In this document: positions 22,374 through 33,263 of the stretch, one piece after another
Layout: every line of letters starts with the position of its first letter
How positions within the stretch are numbered: the stretch's first letter is position 1
NCBI GenBank assembly: GCA_963210315.1
Contig: OY723276.1
Span: 310,001 to 374,000 of the forward strand
Source of the DNA: Rhynchopus euleeides
Taxonomy: Eukaryota > Euglenozoa > Diplonemea > Diplonemida > Diplonemidae
Length of the DNA: 64,000 nucleotides
Direction of reading: 5' to 3'
Notes under the pieces: generated by a model
The model's database searches: none
What the model was told of the DNA's origin: nothing
Seen by the model: the letters and a program-made list of their open reading frames with translations, nothing else
Translations under genes and position numbers: made by a program

Positions 22374-22718
22374 CCGTATACGTAAATATTTTGGAACGTA
22401 AATATTATGGAACGTAAATATTATGGAACGTAAATATTTTGGAACGCTGGTGGGTTGGCGTTCCAGATTTTTTTCGTTCCATAATATTTACAGGGCTTTC
22501 TGCGACTCGGGGACTTGGACCAGGTGATCGGACGGCATGCAGAGTCCCTGACGGGACCTACTCGTGCACTTTTCGCGCGATTCCTGACGCAAGCCGTCCT
22601 CACCACCGAGTCCCCAACTGGCCCTGTAAATATTTTGGAACGTAAATATTATGGAACGGACCGGCCAAAAATGGGCCCGTTCCATAATATTTACGTTCCA
22701 TAATATTTACGTATACGG
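22374..22718 (+). mobile_element. E1 MITE, copy a
   Basis: 345-bp element with terminal inverted repeats CCGTATACGTAAATATT...AATATTTACGTATACGG, flanked by TA on both sides. The inverted repeat is built from several CGTAAATATT(A/T)TGGAA units. The GC-rich core of about 135 bp (from CAGGGCTTTCTGCGACTCGG to GAGTCCCCAACTGGCCCTG) is almost identical in all four copies. No protein is encoded. TA flanks suggest a Tc1/mariner-like or other TA-targeting transposase acting in trans. Confidence 0.9.
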
Positions 22719-22861
22719 TATATACATGTATTATACATGTATAATACTTGCATGTCAACTATTATACATGTATAATACATGTATATGCCTGAAATATACA
22801 TGTAAAATACATGTATATCAAGTAAAAATACAAGTATAATACTTGCATGTCAACTATTATA

Positions 22862-23192
22862 CCGTATACGTAAATATTATGGAACGTAAATATTATGGAA
22901 CGGGCCCATTTTTGGCCGGTCCGTTCCATAATATTTACGTTCCAAAATATTTACAGGGCCAGTTCGGGACTCGGTGGTGAGGACGGCTTGCGTCAGGAAT
23001 CGCGCGAAAAGTGCACGAGTAGGTCCCGTCAGGGACTCTGTACGCCGTCCGATCACCTGGTCCAAGTCCCCGAGTCGCAGAAAGCCCTGTAAATATTATG
23101 GAACGAAAAAAATCTGGAACGCCAACCCACCAGCGTTCCAAAATATTTACGTTCCATAATATTTACGTTCCAAAATATTTACGTATACGGTA
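22862..23192 (-). mobile_element. E1 MITE, copy b (inverted)
   Basis: 331-bp E1 in the opposite orientation to copy a, with the same TA-flanked CCGTATACG ends and the same core. It differs by one fewer CGTAAATATT unit and a few substitutions in the core. Copies a and b face each other across a 140-bp hexamer array, so together they could fold as a large inverted repeat. Confidence 0.9.
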
Positions 23193-23570
23193 CTTGTATT
23201 TTTACTTGATATACATGTATTTTACATGTATATTTCAGGCATTTACATGTATTTTACATGTATAATACTTGTCATGCAAGTATTATACATGTAAAATACT
23301 TGCATGACAAGTAAAATACATGTATAATACTTGCATGACAAGTAAAATACTTGCATGCAAGTAAAATACATGTATTTTACTTGCATGCAAGTATTTTACT
23401 TGTCATGCAAGTATTTTACATGTATAATACTTGCATGACAAGTATTATACATGTAAAATACCGTAAACGGAAAAAGGGTGGACCGTAAAAATGTTCCAAG
23501 TTCCCAAAAAAAGGCCAAACGTTCCATCTTTTTTACGGTCCACTATTTATTGGGACTGCATATGGAAAAG

Positions 23571-26500
23571 TGTCACTGCGCTTTGTTCGGCACTTTTTGC
23601 TTTGGTTTCTTTTTTGCGTTGACGCTTCCACACTACCCTCGTCCGAGGGGCGCTGTTGTGGAAGACAGCGGTCTGGTTTGCTGCATTTGGTCTAAGGGTG
23701 ACATCGAGTGGGATCGGCGCCGGATGGACGGCCCCTCTCGTATAGCAGTCCGCGCGTTGCTCTGTCGTCGGGACCCACACCGCATCCAGCGTGAGATTCT
23801 TAGCCGTCGCAGTGTTCACGATGTGTTGTAGCAGGATATTTCCCCGAAAGTTGCTGCAGTGTCCCTTTACGAGGCAGTGCACCAGCGGCAGGTTGTCGAT
23901 GTAGCAGCGCGCTGTGCACCCACTCGCGATGATGAGTCTGAGTCCCTGTAGGGCAGCGTAAGCCTCCTTCAGGAAGATGTGCGCCCCGCGTTCCTGCTCG
24001 GAGAACACTCCCTGCGACACCCTCTCTGACGTCCCCTCGATCGCGATCGCCGCCCACGCTGTGCTCGACGCGTCGCTCCAGACCGAGGCGCCTCGTGTGT
24101 GTGGCACACATGTCAGCCAGCTATTCTGTTCGAGGAAGGACATTCGCAGGCGCAGCTCGTGCCGCACCGAGGGTGGTACCACCGCCTTTAAGTCCCACTT
24201 TCCCTTATCTTCCAGCGTTGTCCGGGCAATCCTCCTGATGTAGGACAGCATCGCTGGCGCGAAACAGAGCGGGCTGCGCGTCACGTAACTCTGCCACACC
24301 ACACTACCGAAAATCTTGAAGGCGCGCCTCGGCGTTACGTCTCCTGCGATCATCTCGGCCAGCTCCAAACGATCGGCCAGCTTCTTCACCCACGCCGGGT
24401 CCATCCTCAATGAGTGGGTCAGCAGATCAAAGTCAATCCCGAACGCCACGAAACGCTGCGTCGGGGTGCCGCAGTGTCGTCCATGTTCAGCTCCACGTTG
24501 CATGCTTTGCACCGCCCCAGGAGGTCCCGATACCGCTGATCTGCCTCTGCGTGGCTCGACGCTACGATGCAAAAATTGTCGATCCACACCTCGCCGTGCG
24601 GCTGCGGGAGAAGCACCCGCGCGCTCCTGTGCGCAATAGCTGGGGAGTACGGCCAACCCATGCACAGTACCTGCAGGCGAGCGTCGACGAAATCGTTCCG
24701 CTTGCCACCGATACGCACCCCGAAGAACTTCTGTATATCCTCCGCCACCGGGAACTGGTAGAACCAGCTGCGCGCATCGGCCAATACAACCCAGTCAGCG
24801 TTAGCCAGCCTCTGCGCCACTCTCGTGATGGAATTTAGACTATGTCGGGCGGGGGCTTCATCGCCTTGTTCAGCGTCCTGGCGTCCACTATAAACCTGAG
24901 GCCACCGCTCTTTTTGGCCACGGTGTAGGCCGGGTGGATCAGCGTTGATTCTTCTTGCACCAAGACCCCGTAGTCCTCCAGCTGCCCGAGGTGCTGGAGC
25001 ATGTGTCTGGACACCTTTCGCTTCTCCCTCGCGAACGCCCCTTCACGCCCCGCCAGCAGTGCCTCGCGGAACACCGCCGTGTCCGTTATCATGTCGATGA
25101 CCCCGTCCAGCTCCCCGTCCGTGTCGAGTTGTCTCAATGCACCGATGTCCAGTCGTGGAGTCCCGCTGGGGGCGAGCTTCTGATGTTGTCCCGTGTCTCC
25201 CTGCTCGTGTGGTCGAACAGTCGTATCCCCCAGAGGCACTCCGATCTCTTCTCCGTATATGTGTTCCACTGCCGGCCCGTAGTCCGCGTCCTCCTGTCCG
25301 CTGCTCCAGTTTTCGTTGCCCCAGTCTCCCTCCACCGTCTTGCGCTGTGGCACCCGTGGTGGTGGAAGACGCCCTCGCTCGTCGTCGTCATCCGGTGTCG
25401 CGTCGTACATCGGGGCTGCGGCTAGAAGCCGCCTCATCTTCTTTTGCATAGGAGGGAAATGGGATGCCACGATGTCTCCGTCGCGACGCCGCCGCTTTGC
25501 CCTGCGCTTTTTAGACCTCACCAAGCCAGTCGGCTCGACACTGCCTCGGTCTCTGTGATCCGAATGTTCTCCGCCGCGTCGATGTAGCGCACCACCCCCT
25601 CGATGGTGCTGTGTCGGGACAGCAACCTGATCTCTTCTAGCGGCAGCCCGAGCCTCGCGAGGTGCGTCAGTGCCCCCCGTCTCAACGAGTGTGGTGTCAG
25701 CGTCAGCTTCACCCGCTTCACCGCCGCCGCTATGGATGCATAAGTCACAGTCTGTGGAAACACCTTTTTCTCTCGCGGACGCGCCGTCGTGCGCAGGTGC
25801 TCTGTGAGGAGCTCGTAGTAGCGTCGAGGCATTCGCAACCCTGTCATCCGTCCGACTCTGTATGGATCGGACTTCGACTGCGTCCACCGTACTGCCACCT
25901 GTCCGTTCCCCATCGGCTTGACATCGTCCCTGTCCAAACGCAGGACATCTGAGCTCCGAGCTGCCCCCGCCCACGTCAGACTCAGCGCAATCTTCACCAC
26001 GTCCCTGGGCTCTCGCTGCATGGCTTCCTTTGCCTCCTCTCGCGTTGCGGGCACGGCGTGTTTCTGGGGTTACAGTGCCCCTCTCCGCTTTAGCGCTCTC
26101 CTGAAGTCCCGCAAAATGCTGCTGTGTTCGAGGTGGATGCCGGCGAGCCTGCGGAGCGCCGCCACCAGGTTGTTGGTGTACTGCAGCGCCGACTGCACTG
26201 ACAGCCCCTCCGCCTGGAGGTGTGCCATCCACCGCATCACGCCTTCGTCGTGCGACTCGACGACACACACCTTCTCCTGTCACACTTCCAGGAGATCCCC
26301 GTACCGCTCCATGGTCCGCGACAGTGTTTTCCAGTAGTTTGGGGAGAGTGCGTCTCCCAAGATGCCCCTCAGCGTCGCTCGCACCACGATGCGCGCCTTC
26401 TCGGTCAGTGGGGCTTGTGTTTTCTTCTTGCGTCCCGTGCTTTTGTTGCTCCTTTCTGTCGGTAGTTGGCGGTGCAGGGTCTGAAGAGGTAGGGTTGGGC

Positions 26501-27949
26501 GGGCGGGTGTTTGCTTGAGTCATTGCTTTGATCTCTTTTACCCGGTGTGCCCCTTCCCCCTTCCCTTCCCCTTTCCCGACGGTGTGTGATACGGTTCGTA
26601 GCGCCAGTCTCGCTGTTGAGGAAAAGCGGCTGAGCGGGACCTCTCCGCTTGCTCCTCCCGCGACGCTGCATCCACGGCGTCCTTCACAAATTTGTGGTGT
26701 AGAACAGCGGAGATACCCGCGAACCCCGCATCAAAGCATTTCTGCTCGTACACCCCTCGGGCCGTTTTCCCCCGCACCACCGTCAGCGCCGACAACCTTG
26801 CCACTGCGTGGTGCAGGCCCTTGTGGTGAGCCTGGTTTAGCCCGGTGCTGTTGACGAGGAGGAGGATGTTGTCCAGAGTCTCGAAAGCCCGCTTGAGGTG
26901 ATCCAGCCAGTCTGCCTTGTTCTCGCTGATCGCGCCGATCGCCGCCTCGTTAAAAGCTGTAGACAGCTTGTTCCTCACCTCCCTTCTCATATGGGCTGAA
27001 GCCATGGTGCCCCACGTTGCGACTACGTGGGGACTGAAAACTGCGGGTAGCTCCTCCTCCTCTGCCTGCAGGCGGTCACCCATCCCCTTCAAAGCCTTCT
27101 CCATGTCGATCACCCTGGCCTCCAGTTTCGTGTTTTGCTTCTTGATGGTGACGAGCTCCGCGAGGACTTGGTCCAGCTTGTCTGATCCCTCGTGCGCGCT
27201 GGCAGACTGCTCCGGTTGGTTCATGTCCCCCTCCTGCTGCGCGTCGTCTTCCCAGTCATCAGGCCTGCATCTTCCCGTCGTGCGGGGTCTCTCACAGCGC
27301 GACCATCACGTGCTACCGATGTGGGTGCCGCACGACAAAGTCGTGCATGAAAAAGCACACGACGGCCGGCACCGCCGAGCTGTTTATGCAGACGGCGGGG
27401 GAGCCCCACTGGATATGTCCGGCGTGCTCCTGGCTGGCCAGCCCCGACGCGTTGCCGGAGGAACACCCTGTAGAGCAGTCTCCCCGGTAGGAAGGTCCTG
27501 CCTCTTGGTCTCCTTTGCGGACAGTCTCCCCGGTAGGAAGGTTGTGCCCTCTTCGTCCCCTTGATACCTCGTTCGTTGATACCTCGTTCGTACACAGAGT
27601 ACAGTCTCCCCGGTAGGAAGGTCCTGCCTCTTGGTATCCTTTGCGGACAGTCTCCCCGGTAGGAAGGTTGTGCCCTCTTCGTCCCCTTGATACCTCGTTC
27701 GTACACAGAGTACAGTCTCCCCGGTAGGAAGGTCCTGCCTCTTGGTCTCCTTGATACCCCTTGTTTTGTCTCCCTGATGCCGCTCCTCTTCGGTCAGTCG
27801 TAGCTTTCACTTCTACGTGTTGATGATTCTCGATATGTCTGCGTTGACGCTTCCACACTCACACTCCTGCTGATGATGGTGTCGTGAGTGAGGAGCACAA
27901 GGGCACGAACAAGCACGCGACACTTTCCGCCCACATCGAAGTGTGCTGA
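23571..27949 (-). mobile_element. VIPER/DIRS-like tyrosine-recombinase retroelement (fossil)
   Basis: A 4.38-kb retroelement inserted into E2a and read on the minus strand. Parts, in order: a gag-like protein with an N-terminal coiled coil and a basic Gly/Lys/Arg C-terminus (about 26538-27224); a tyrosine recombinase with the family's Arg, His-x-x-Arg and Tyr signature (about 25518-26270); a reverse transcriptase (about 24420-25100); and an RNase H-like domain (about 23640-24250). The order gag, recombinase, RT/RNase H is that of kinetoplastid VIPER/TATE elements, whereas classic DIRS and Ngaro elements place the recombinase last. A 20-bp direct repeat (TGCGTTGACGCTTCCACACT) lies near both ends, at 23615 and 27840, and AAAAG flanks the insertion. 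It looks close to whole, with perhaps one to three interruptions that I cannot separate from the family's usual frame changes. Identical end repeats suggest a recent insertion. Confidence 0.85.
27474..27770. repeat. Tandem repeats in the leader of the VIPER-like element
   Basis: Five units beginning CAGTCTCCCCGGTAGGAAGGT alternate between a short type of about 47 bp (continuing CCTGCCTCTTGGT.TCCTTTGCGG) and a longer type of 65-80 bp (continuing TGTGCCCTCTTCGTCCCCTTG and one or two GATACCTCGTTCGT words). The alternation makes a higher-order unit of about 112-126 bp. They lie just 5' of the gag-like region. Confidence 0.9.
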
Positions 27950-28922
27950 AAAAGACAATGCGATTTTCGCCCGCGGGCTGGTGGGTTGCGGGGCGCGGAC
28001 TGCGGCCTCCACGCCGCAGACTCCCGCACGTAGGCCTCCCGACCTCCCAGCTTTGGACCCTCCCTCCACCACCGCAACCAACACCAGCAAGAGAAGCAAG
28101 TCCTCCCTGCGTGTGGAAAGGGCACGATCACCACCACTCACCTCGAGACTCACCCACCACCACACCTCGAGAAGTGTAGTACCATGCAAGGAGCGTTCCG
28201 GTAGAAGTAAAAGTAGAACCTGATGCACGAGCCCACAAAAGCAGCCACAGTACGGCAGGGCGCGCAGACAGAAGCTGAGACCACCGGGCTCCCTCCAGAT
28301 GTAAATTCGTGAATCAGTGCCCGGAAAATTCAGGGAAATCGTACTCCTTTAGTGTAGTACACCCTGCAGTAACTGTGGGAGAACAGTTCCCGGACGATGG
28401 TGAGCGCACACTCTGTGCTGAGGCTCTGTGGTGTTAATCCTGCAGCTTCAGTCGTACGATTTCCTTGGTTCCTTCGCGACTTCGTCACGAAGGAACTCGT
28501 AAAAAAAACCGCCAAGTCCACTATCCCAACCGTAAAATAGGTGGACCGTAAAAATGTTCCAAGTTCCGGAAAAATCCCATTTGTTCCATCTTTTTTACGG
28601 TCCACCTATAGTACGGTTCACCTTTATTACGGTCCACAATATTTCCGTTTACGGTACATGTAAATGCCTGAAATATACATGTAAAATACATGTATATCAA
28701 GTAAAAATACAAGTATAATAGTTGACATGCAAGTATTATACTTGTATTTTTACTTGATATACATGTATTTTACATGTATATTTCAGGCATATACATGTAT
28801 TATACATGTATAATAGTTGACATGCAAGTATTATACATGTATAATACATGTATATACTTGTAGTTATACATGTAAAATTTACAAGATCCCACCGTGCTGC
28901 ACCAGCCGGGGGGGGGGGGGTA

Positions 28923-30076
28923 GGGGGGGGGGGTCACTGTTAAGGAAAAGTGGTAGACAAACGGCAATTTTTCCAACACCCCCATTCCGACCCCCGGAGA
29001 GCCGATTTTTGGGTATCTGTTGGCCGATATGTGGTGGAAAACAGGTTTTAGGCCCATTTCGGTGGTTTCTGACACCCAGGAAGGCATTTTTCGCCCATTT
29101 TAATTTTTGTACCAGAACTTGTACCTCAGGGAAGTAGCGTAGCTTCGTCATTTTTGACCACAACCACTGGGAAGAGGCATTGTTTCCAGTTCCGCATGCA
29201 TATCGCCCACGAGGTTCTTCTGGAGCTCAAGGATGGTGAATTCATACTGGTGGAGCCCGCTCTCCTCGGCGAGATCCATCAATTCAGCACTCCGTTTCCT
29301 TCCCAGGAAGCTGCGGGTCTCGCCCTGTTTGTGGGCCCGGTACCTCCGGGAACGCTTCCTGAGCAGTTGTTTGGGGACGCGGTCGCTTCACAAATGCGCA
29401 CACATCCTCTGCCGAGGGTCAGGAGGATTTCCCCCCTCAGTTTCATTCACTATTCCGCTTGTGTTGAGCTGTGCGAGTGCAGTCACCGTTGAGGCTGTAC
29501 ACCTCGAAAGCGGCTGATCAGCTGTACTACCATTGACGAGAGGAGACCCCCCAGCCAGTCGTGCTCCACACCTGTTTGAGGTTGATCCACACCGACCTCG
29601 GCTCACGTCAGCACGAGAGTACGAGCGCTGCAGTGGGGTACGTGTTCGTACACGGGCAACCGGGCCACTCTGCACCTTCACCACGGTGTGCTTCCGGTAC
29701 AACAACCGGTACGTACCTTCCTGTGCGAGATCTGCGACCTGCGGCGCCGCCATCTCACATCAGGGCTTGCACCGCTGTTCCGATCGACTCCACAGGAACT
29801 TCTCGGCAGCTTTGAAGGGTGAAACAGAGCTATTCTTGGCCCATTGCATGTTGATCGCGATGAGACCTTGCTCACGGGGGGTGGGCTAGGTACAAGTTCT
29901 GGGACGGAAAATTAGGATGGGGTCTGAGAGGGTAACAAGGCCACAGATCATGTTGTAGTGGGGGTATATCCGGGTTCCGACACATTCTGGACCGGTTTTT
30001 CATATTTTTTTGACCCAAAAATGCCCTCCGAGGGAACGTGGAATTTTGGGGTTTGTCCCCCCCAGTGACCCCCCCC
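28923..30076. mobile_element. F1, TA-flanked inverted-repeat element with poly-G ends
   Basis: Left end TA then GGGGGGGGGGGTCACTG (28921 on), right end CAGTGACCCCCCCC then TA (to 30078), so the termini are inverted repeats flanked by TA. The arms next to the ends are diverged but keep words such as TTTTTGGGT. The interior contains the open frame 29154-29492 (plus), which has a protein-like stretch (EVLLELKDGEFILVEP) but no recognisable family. It is possibly a captured gene fragment or a relict. Confidence 0.6.
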
Positions 30077-30081
30077 TAGGG

Positions 30082-30962
30082 CAGTGATTAAAAATTCGTG
30101 TTATTCGAATACGAATATTATTCGAATAATTTCTCGAAAAATTTTCGCCACGAATAATTCGCGAATTATTCGTGGGGTTTTACTGGGGTTTCTCTACTAG
30201 GAATAGGGACCTACTGCCCACACTCGGGTCGTGGGCGCAGCCCACGACCCCAGTGTGCCCTGAGGGGACGTGCAATCACTACATTGTGATGATGCGACGC
30301 CGAGAATCATCATCTGCAGTGCCTGGAGGAGTACGCTGCACCGTGCATTGAAGACAACAAGCGCTAAGGGGAGTGGGCACCGTCGCGCTGGTGGGACCAT
30401 TATGGTGCCAGGCGGCCGCTGTTGCACTACGGGGCTGTACCTGATGGGGAAATCGTCATCCGCGATCCCTACCGAACTTGCGTGGAGGGAGCGGAGCCAC
30501 CTGGGTCACTCAAAGGTGGAAGCACTACCCCGGTGCCCGAACCTGGGATACATTGTGCGTGCTTTATGCTGTTCCTGTTGTGCAGTTGGTGACTGGCAGG
30601 ATAGCAACTGCCTCCTTCAAGATCCCTGTGGTGGAGACCTCCACGCGTGAGTGAGGTGCTGCCGATGCAAAGGGATCACCACACCTGTGTGCCGTACGGT
30701 CAGACATACGTGTGATGATTCATGAGGAAAGCAAAGCCTGAGGCGCTCTGCGGCGCTTTCCCTCGGTTTGCACTGGAATACACGTGGTCTGACGCCTCTG
30801 CCCCTACACAAACCCACAGAAACTTCACGAATAATGACCGAATAACACATGGCCATTTATTCGCGAATAATGCCATTATTCGTATTCGAATACGAATATT
30901 ATTCGAATATGTAACTCTGAAAATCGGAGATCACGAATTATTCGCGAATAGTATCTTCACTG
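30082..30962. mobile_element. hAT-like MITE, 881 bp
   Basis: Ends CAGTGA...TCACTG, with an 8-bp duplication CCCTAGGG at 30074-30081 and 30963-30970. An 8-bp target duplication and CA(G)TG ends are typical of hAT transposons. The subterminal regions are rich in ATTCGAATACGAATATTATT and ATTCGCGAATTATTCG palindromic words on both sides. The interior has a hairpin (GGTCGTGGGC-GCA-GCCCACGACC, about 30226-30248) and no recognisable transposase. The duplicated site is the TA junction at the right end of F1, so it landed on that end. Confidence 0.8.
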
Positions 30963-30970
30963 CCCTAGGG

Positions 30971-31124
30971 GGGGGGGGGGGGGTGCGTGTCGAGTTGATC
31001 TGATAGTCAACCAACTCGCACACCCTGAACACCATCTGGGGGTGGATGAGGAGGGGAGGGGAGGGCAGAGGGCAGAGGTTCTGCGTCCATCTCCCCTCAC
31101 ACACACCGCCATCACCCCCCCCCC
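30971..31124. other. Short spacer between mobile elements
   Basis: G-run remnant followed by unique sequence (from about 30985) reaching the left TA of F2. No gene seen. Confidence 0.6.
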
Positions 31125-31126
31125 TA

Positions 31127-32273
31127 GGGGGGGTCAAATGGGGGTGACAAACACGATTTTTCAAAAAACCGGCGCAGAGGCCCCAAAGCCCCCGTAAACC
31201 CTCCAAACCCCCCCAGATCGGTCCGGAAACCCATCGAACCCCACTTTTCCACCATTCCGGGCACCTCAGGTGCCCGAATTGGGGTACCTAAATTTTGTGC
31301 CACCGTTTGGTACCGGACAGTGCCACTGTGTGGGAGGTTGGAAAAGAAAATGCCCCAACACACCACATCTGAGGGTTGCAATGCATGTTGCTTGCCAACC
31401 ACGTCATCCGGTGGGTGTCAGGCGCTATGTAGGTGGCATGAGCCAGGTCTTCGATGTGTTCTGGCTTGTATATGTACCTCCCTGCCTGCGGCACAGGCAC
31501 TGCCTTTGTCCCCACACCAGCCACAGAGAGCGTATTGTACTCGGTCCACGGTTGCTGATTCATTGTGATGCGTTGTATCCTCGAGTGAACGTCACACACT
31601 AGTGGCACCACCACCCGCCATCCGAGAGCTGTATTGACTTTGCGCCCTTCCGTTGCATTCACCTCGCCACGCATATTGCACCGTTCAGTACCAGTGCTCT
31701 TGGGCCAGGCAAAGTAGACCGCAGCAACTACCAATTCTGGCACAATGGGTACCACGACAGCGCACTTCGTGTGTTCCCGGAATGTACAGCTCGTGTTGCA
31801 ACAGTCGTTGTCAACACATCCCGGTTGTGGAGCACTGCTGCACAGGAATCACACGACCATCTGGACTTGTTCCGTACCTACAGGCAGCCTCCCGGTGCAT
31901 GGTGGCAGGGAGGTACATATACAAGCCAGAACTCATCGAAGACCTGGCTAATGCCACCTACATAGCGCCTGACACCCACCGGATGACGTGGTTGGCAAGC
32001 AACATGCATTGCAACCCTCAGATGTGGTGTGTTGGGGCATTTTCTTTTCCAACCTCCCACACAGTGGCACTGTCCGGTACCAAACGGTGGCACAAAATTT
32101 AGGTACCCCAATTCGGGCACCTGAGGTGCCCGGAATGGTGGAAAAGTGGGGTTCGATGGGTTTCCGGACCGATCTGGGGGGGTTTGGAGGGTTTACGGGG
32201 GCTTTGGGGCCTCTGCGCCGGTTTTTTGAAAAATCGTGTTTGTCCACGTAAAAGGGTGGCATTTGACCCCCCC
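31127..32273. mobile_element. F2, fold-back element with 360-370 bp arms
   Basis: TA-flanked element with ends GGGGGGGTCAAATG...CATTTGACCCCCC. The arms 31127-31486 and 31904-32273 are nearly identical in inverted orientation; the right arm has an extra ACGTAAAAGGGTGGC near its end. Only the 417-bp centre is unpaired. No coding region of its own is evident, and open frames appear twice simply because the arms are copies. The high arm identity suggests it is young or corrected by conversion. Confidence 0.88.
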
Positions 32274-32275
32274 TA

Positions 32276-33261
32276 CCCCCCCCCCCTCCCCTCTGTGCCG
32301 TGATGCAACGAACAATACAGAAACAAAAAAAATGGAAAACGGCCGGTTTTTTCTGTTTGGGTTTTGAAAATATAGAATCACCACCCCGGCACCCCACCCC
32401 ACCACCCCCATCCCCGACCTTCTCCATCCTGAAGCACACATCTCACATCTCACCTCACCCTCACCCAAGGGTTTCATTCTGCTGTACCCCAATCTCCCTT
32501 CCTACACCCGAACCCCCCCCCCCCGGCCATCTGGATCGCCCTGTGTCTAGGTCACACAGCGATGCAGTGGGGTGGTGGGGTATGGGGCGTGGGGTGTTGG
32601 GGAGACGAAGAGAGATCAGGGGGGGGGGGGGGGGGGGGGGGGGGGGCGGGTGGGGCCTAGTAATTAGCAGGTCAGTAGCAGGTCACACCCGCACATTCTG
32701 TTTCGTGGCTGGTTGTGATTCGCTCGCCTTCCATGCAGCAAGGTGGGGGTGTTACCGCCTCTTTACCGTGAACTTTTTACGCTGCAGGTTACCTAACGCA
32801 AACGCAGGCCTGTGGGTTGAGCGAGGGTGGTTTGATTGTCGAGAGTGAATGAAATTGGAAAAAAAGCAAGTCTCTCAGCACCTTCTTGCAATGTTAGTCC
32901 GGGTTGCGCGAGGGAGGGGGGGTAACTTTTTGCAAGAGTGGCTGGGAGGGATGTGATGCTGTACTCCGTCTTGTTTTAACAAGCCGCCTCCGGGCGAGGG
33001 TGGTGCGAGTGCTGGGCGACGCCAAAAAGGCGGCTTGTTTTAGGGCCACCTCTCTCGGATTGCAGTTTTGTCGAGGCACATGAGTGTTGTCGGGATCACA
33101 CCCCACACCACATCATCCTCGTACTCTAAGGTTGGATTTCCGGGGTTTTGCCCGAGAGAGAGAGGGGGATCAGTGGGCTATTCGCAACGTGTGCTGCTCC
33201 AAAAGGGTGCTTTGTTGGAGAGAGGGTGTTGCGCTTAGTTTGGGATTTTGTGGGAGATACC
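32276..33261. other. Non-coding region, no gene recognised
   Basis: Contains a run of about 27 G residues (near 32620-32646), a CTTGTTTTAACAAG palindrome overlapping an inverted pair of AACAAGCCGCC/GGCGGCTTGTT (about 32972-33042), and a C-rich stretch at 32390-32525. No gene recognised. Confidence 0.5.
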
Positions 33262-33263
33262 TA

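Larger units (their letters stand above)
23461..28654. mobile_element. E2 non-autonomous transposon, copy a (interrupted)
   Basis: Ends CCGTAAACGGAAA...TTTCCGTTTACGG, flanked by TA. After removing the 4.38-kb retroelement and one 5-bp duplication it is about 810 bp, matching E2c (809 bp). A module of about 70 bp (GGACCGTAAAAATGTTCCAA ... TTTTTTACGGTCCAC), itself an imperfect hairpin, occurs in direct orientation near both ends. The core holds a GC-rich stretch and the R130 repeat (28335-28463). No protein gene is apparent. The outermost sequence is related to E1 (CCGTA(T/A)ACG). Confidence 0.88.
22332..28896. mobile_element. E3 composite element, copy a
   Basis: Bounded by inverted ends CACGGTGGGATCTTGTAAAT ... 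ATTTACAAGATCCCACCGTG; the identical ends bound 55025-58010. The E3 body is an A/T-rich array of hexamer words (ACATGTA, ACTTGTA, ACTTGCATG) in both orientations, much of it locally palindromic. No coding capacity of its own is visible. Into it are fitted E1 at 22374-22718, E1 inverted at 22862-23192 and E2 at 23461-28654, the last split by a retroelement fossil. The CACGG...CCGTG termini and hexamer arrays resemble E4 (59284-62983), suggesting a non-autonomous relative. No clear target duplication flanks it. Confidence 0.8.

Noticed and set aside
27474-27770. Possible CRISPR-like array
   Set aside because: The units alternate in two fixed types with no unique spacers and lie in a retroelement leader, so they are ordinary tandem repeats.
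28008-28228. Repeated small frames in E2 cores (also at 55.2 and 57.1 kb) as a possible E2 protein
   Set aside because: Low-complexity Pro/Arg/Ser translations with no consistent start or length among copies; E2 is more likely non-coding.
29533-29889. Possible gene in the right half of F1
   Set aside because: Overlapping frames on both strands of similar length and no domain; not distinguishable from chance.
32618-32650. Very long G-run as a possible assembly gap or quadruplex element
   Set aside because: G-runs of this kind are frequent here and several mark transposon ends; nothing shows special function at this one, and its exact length is unreliable.
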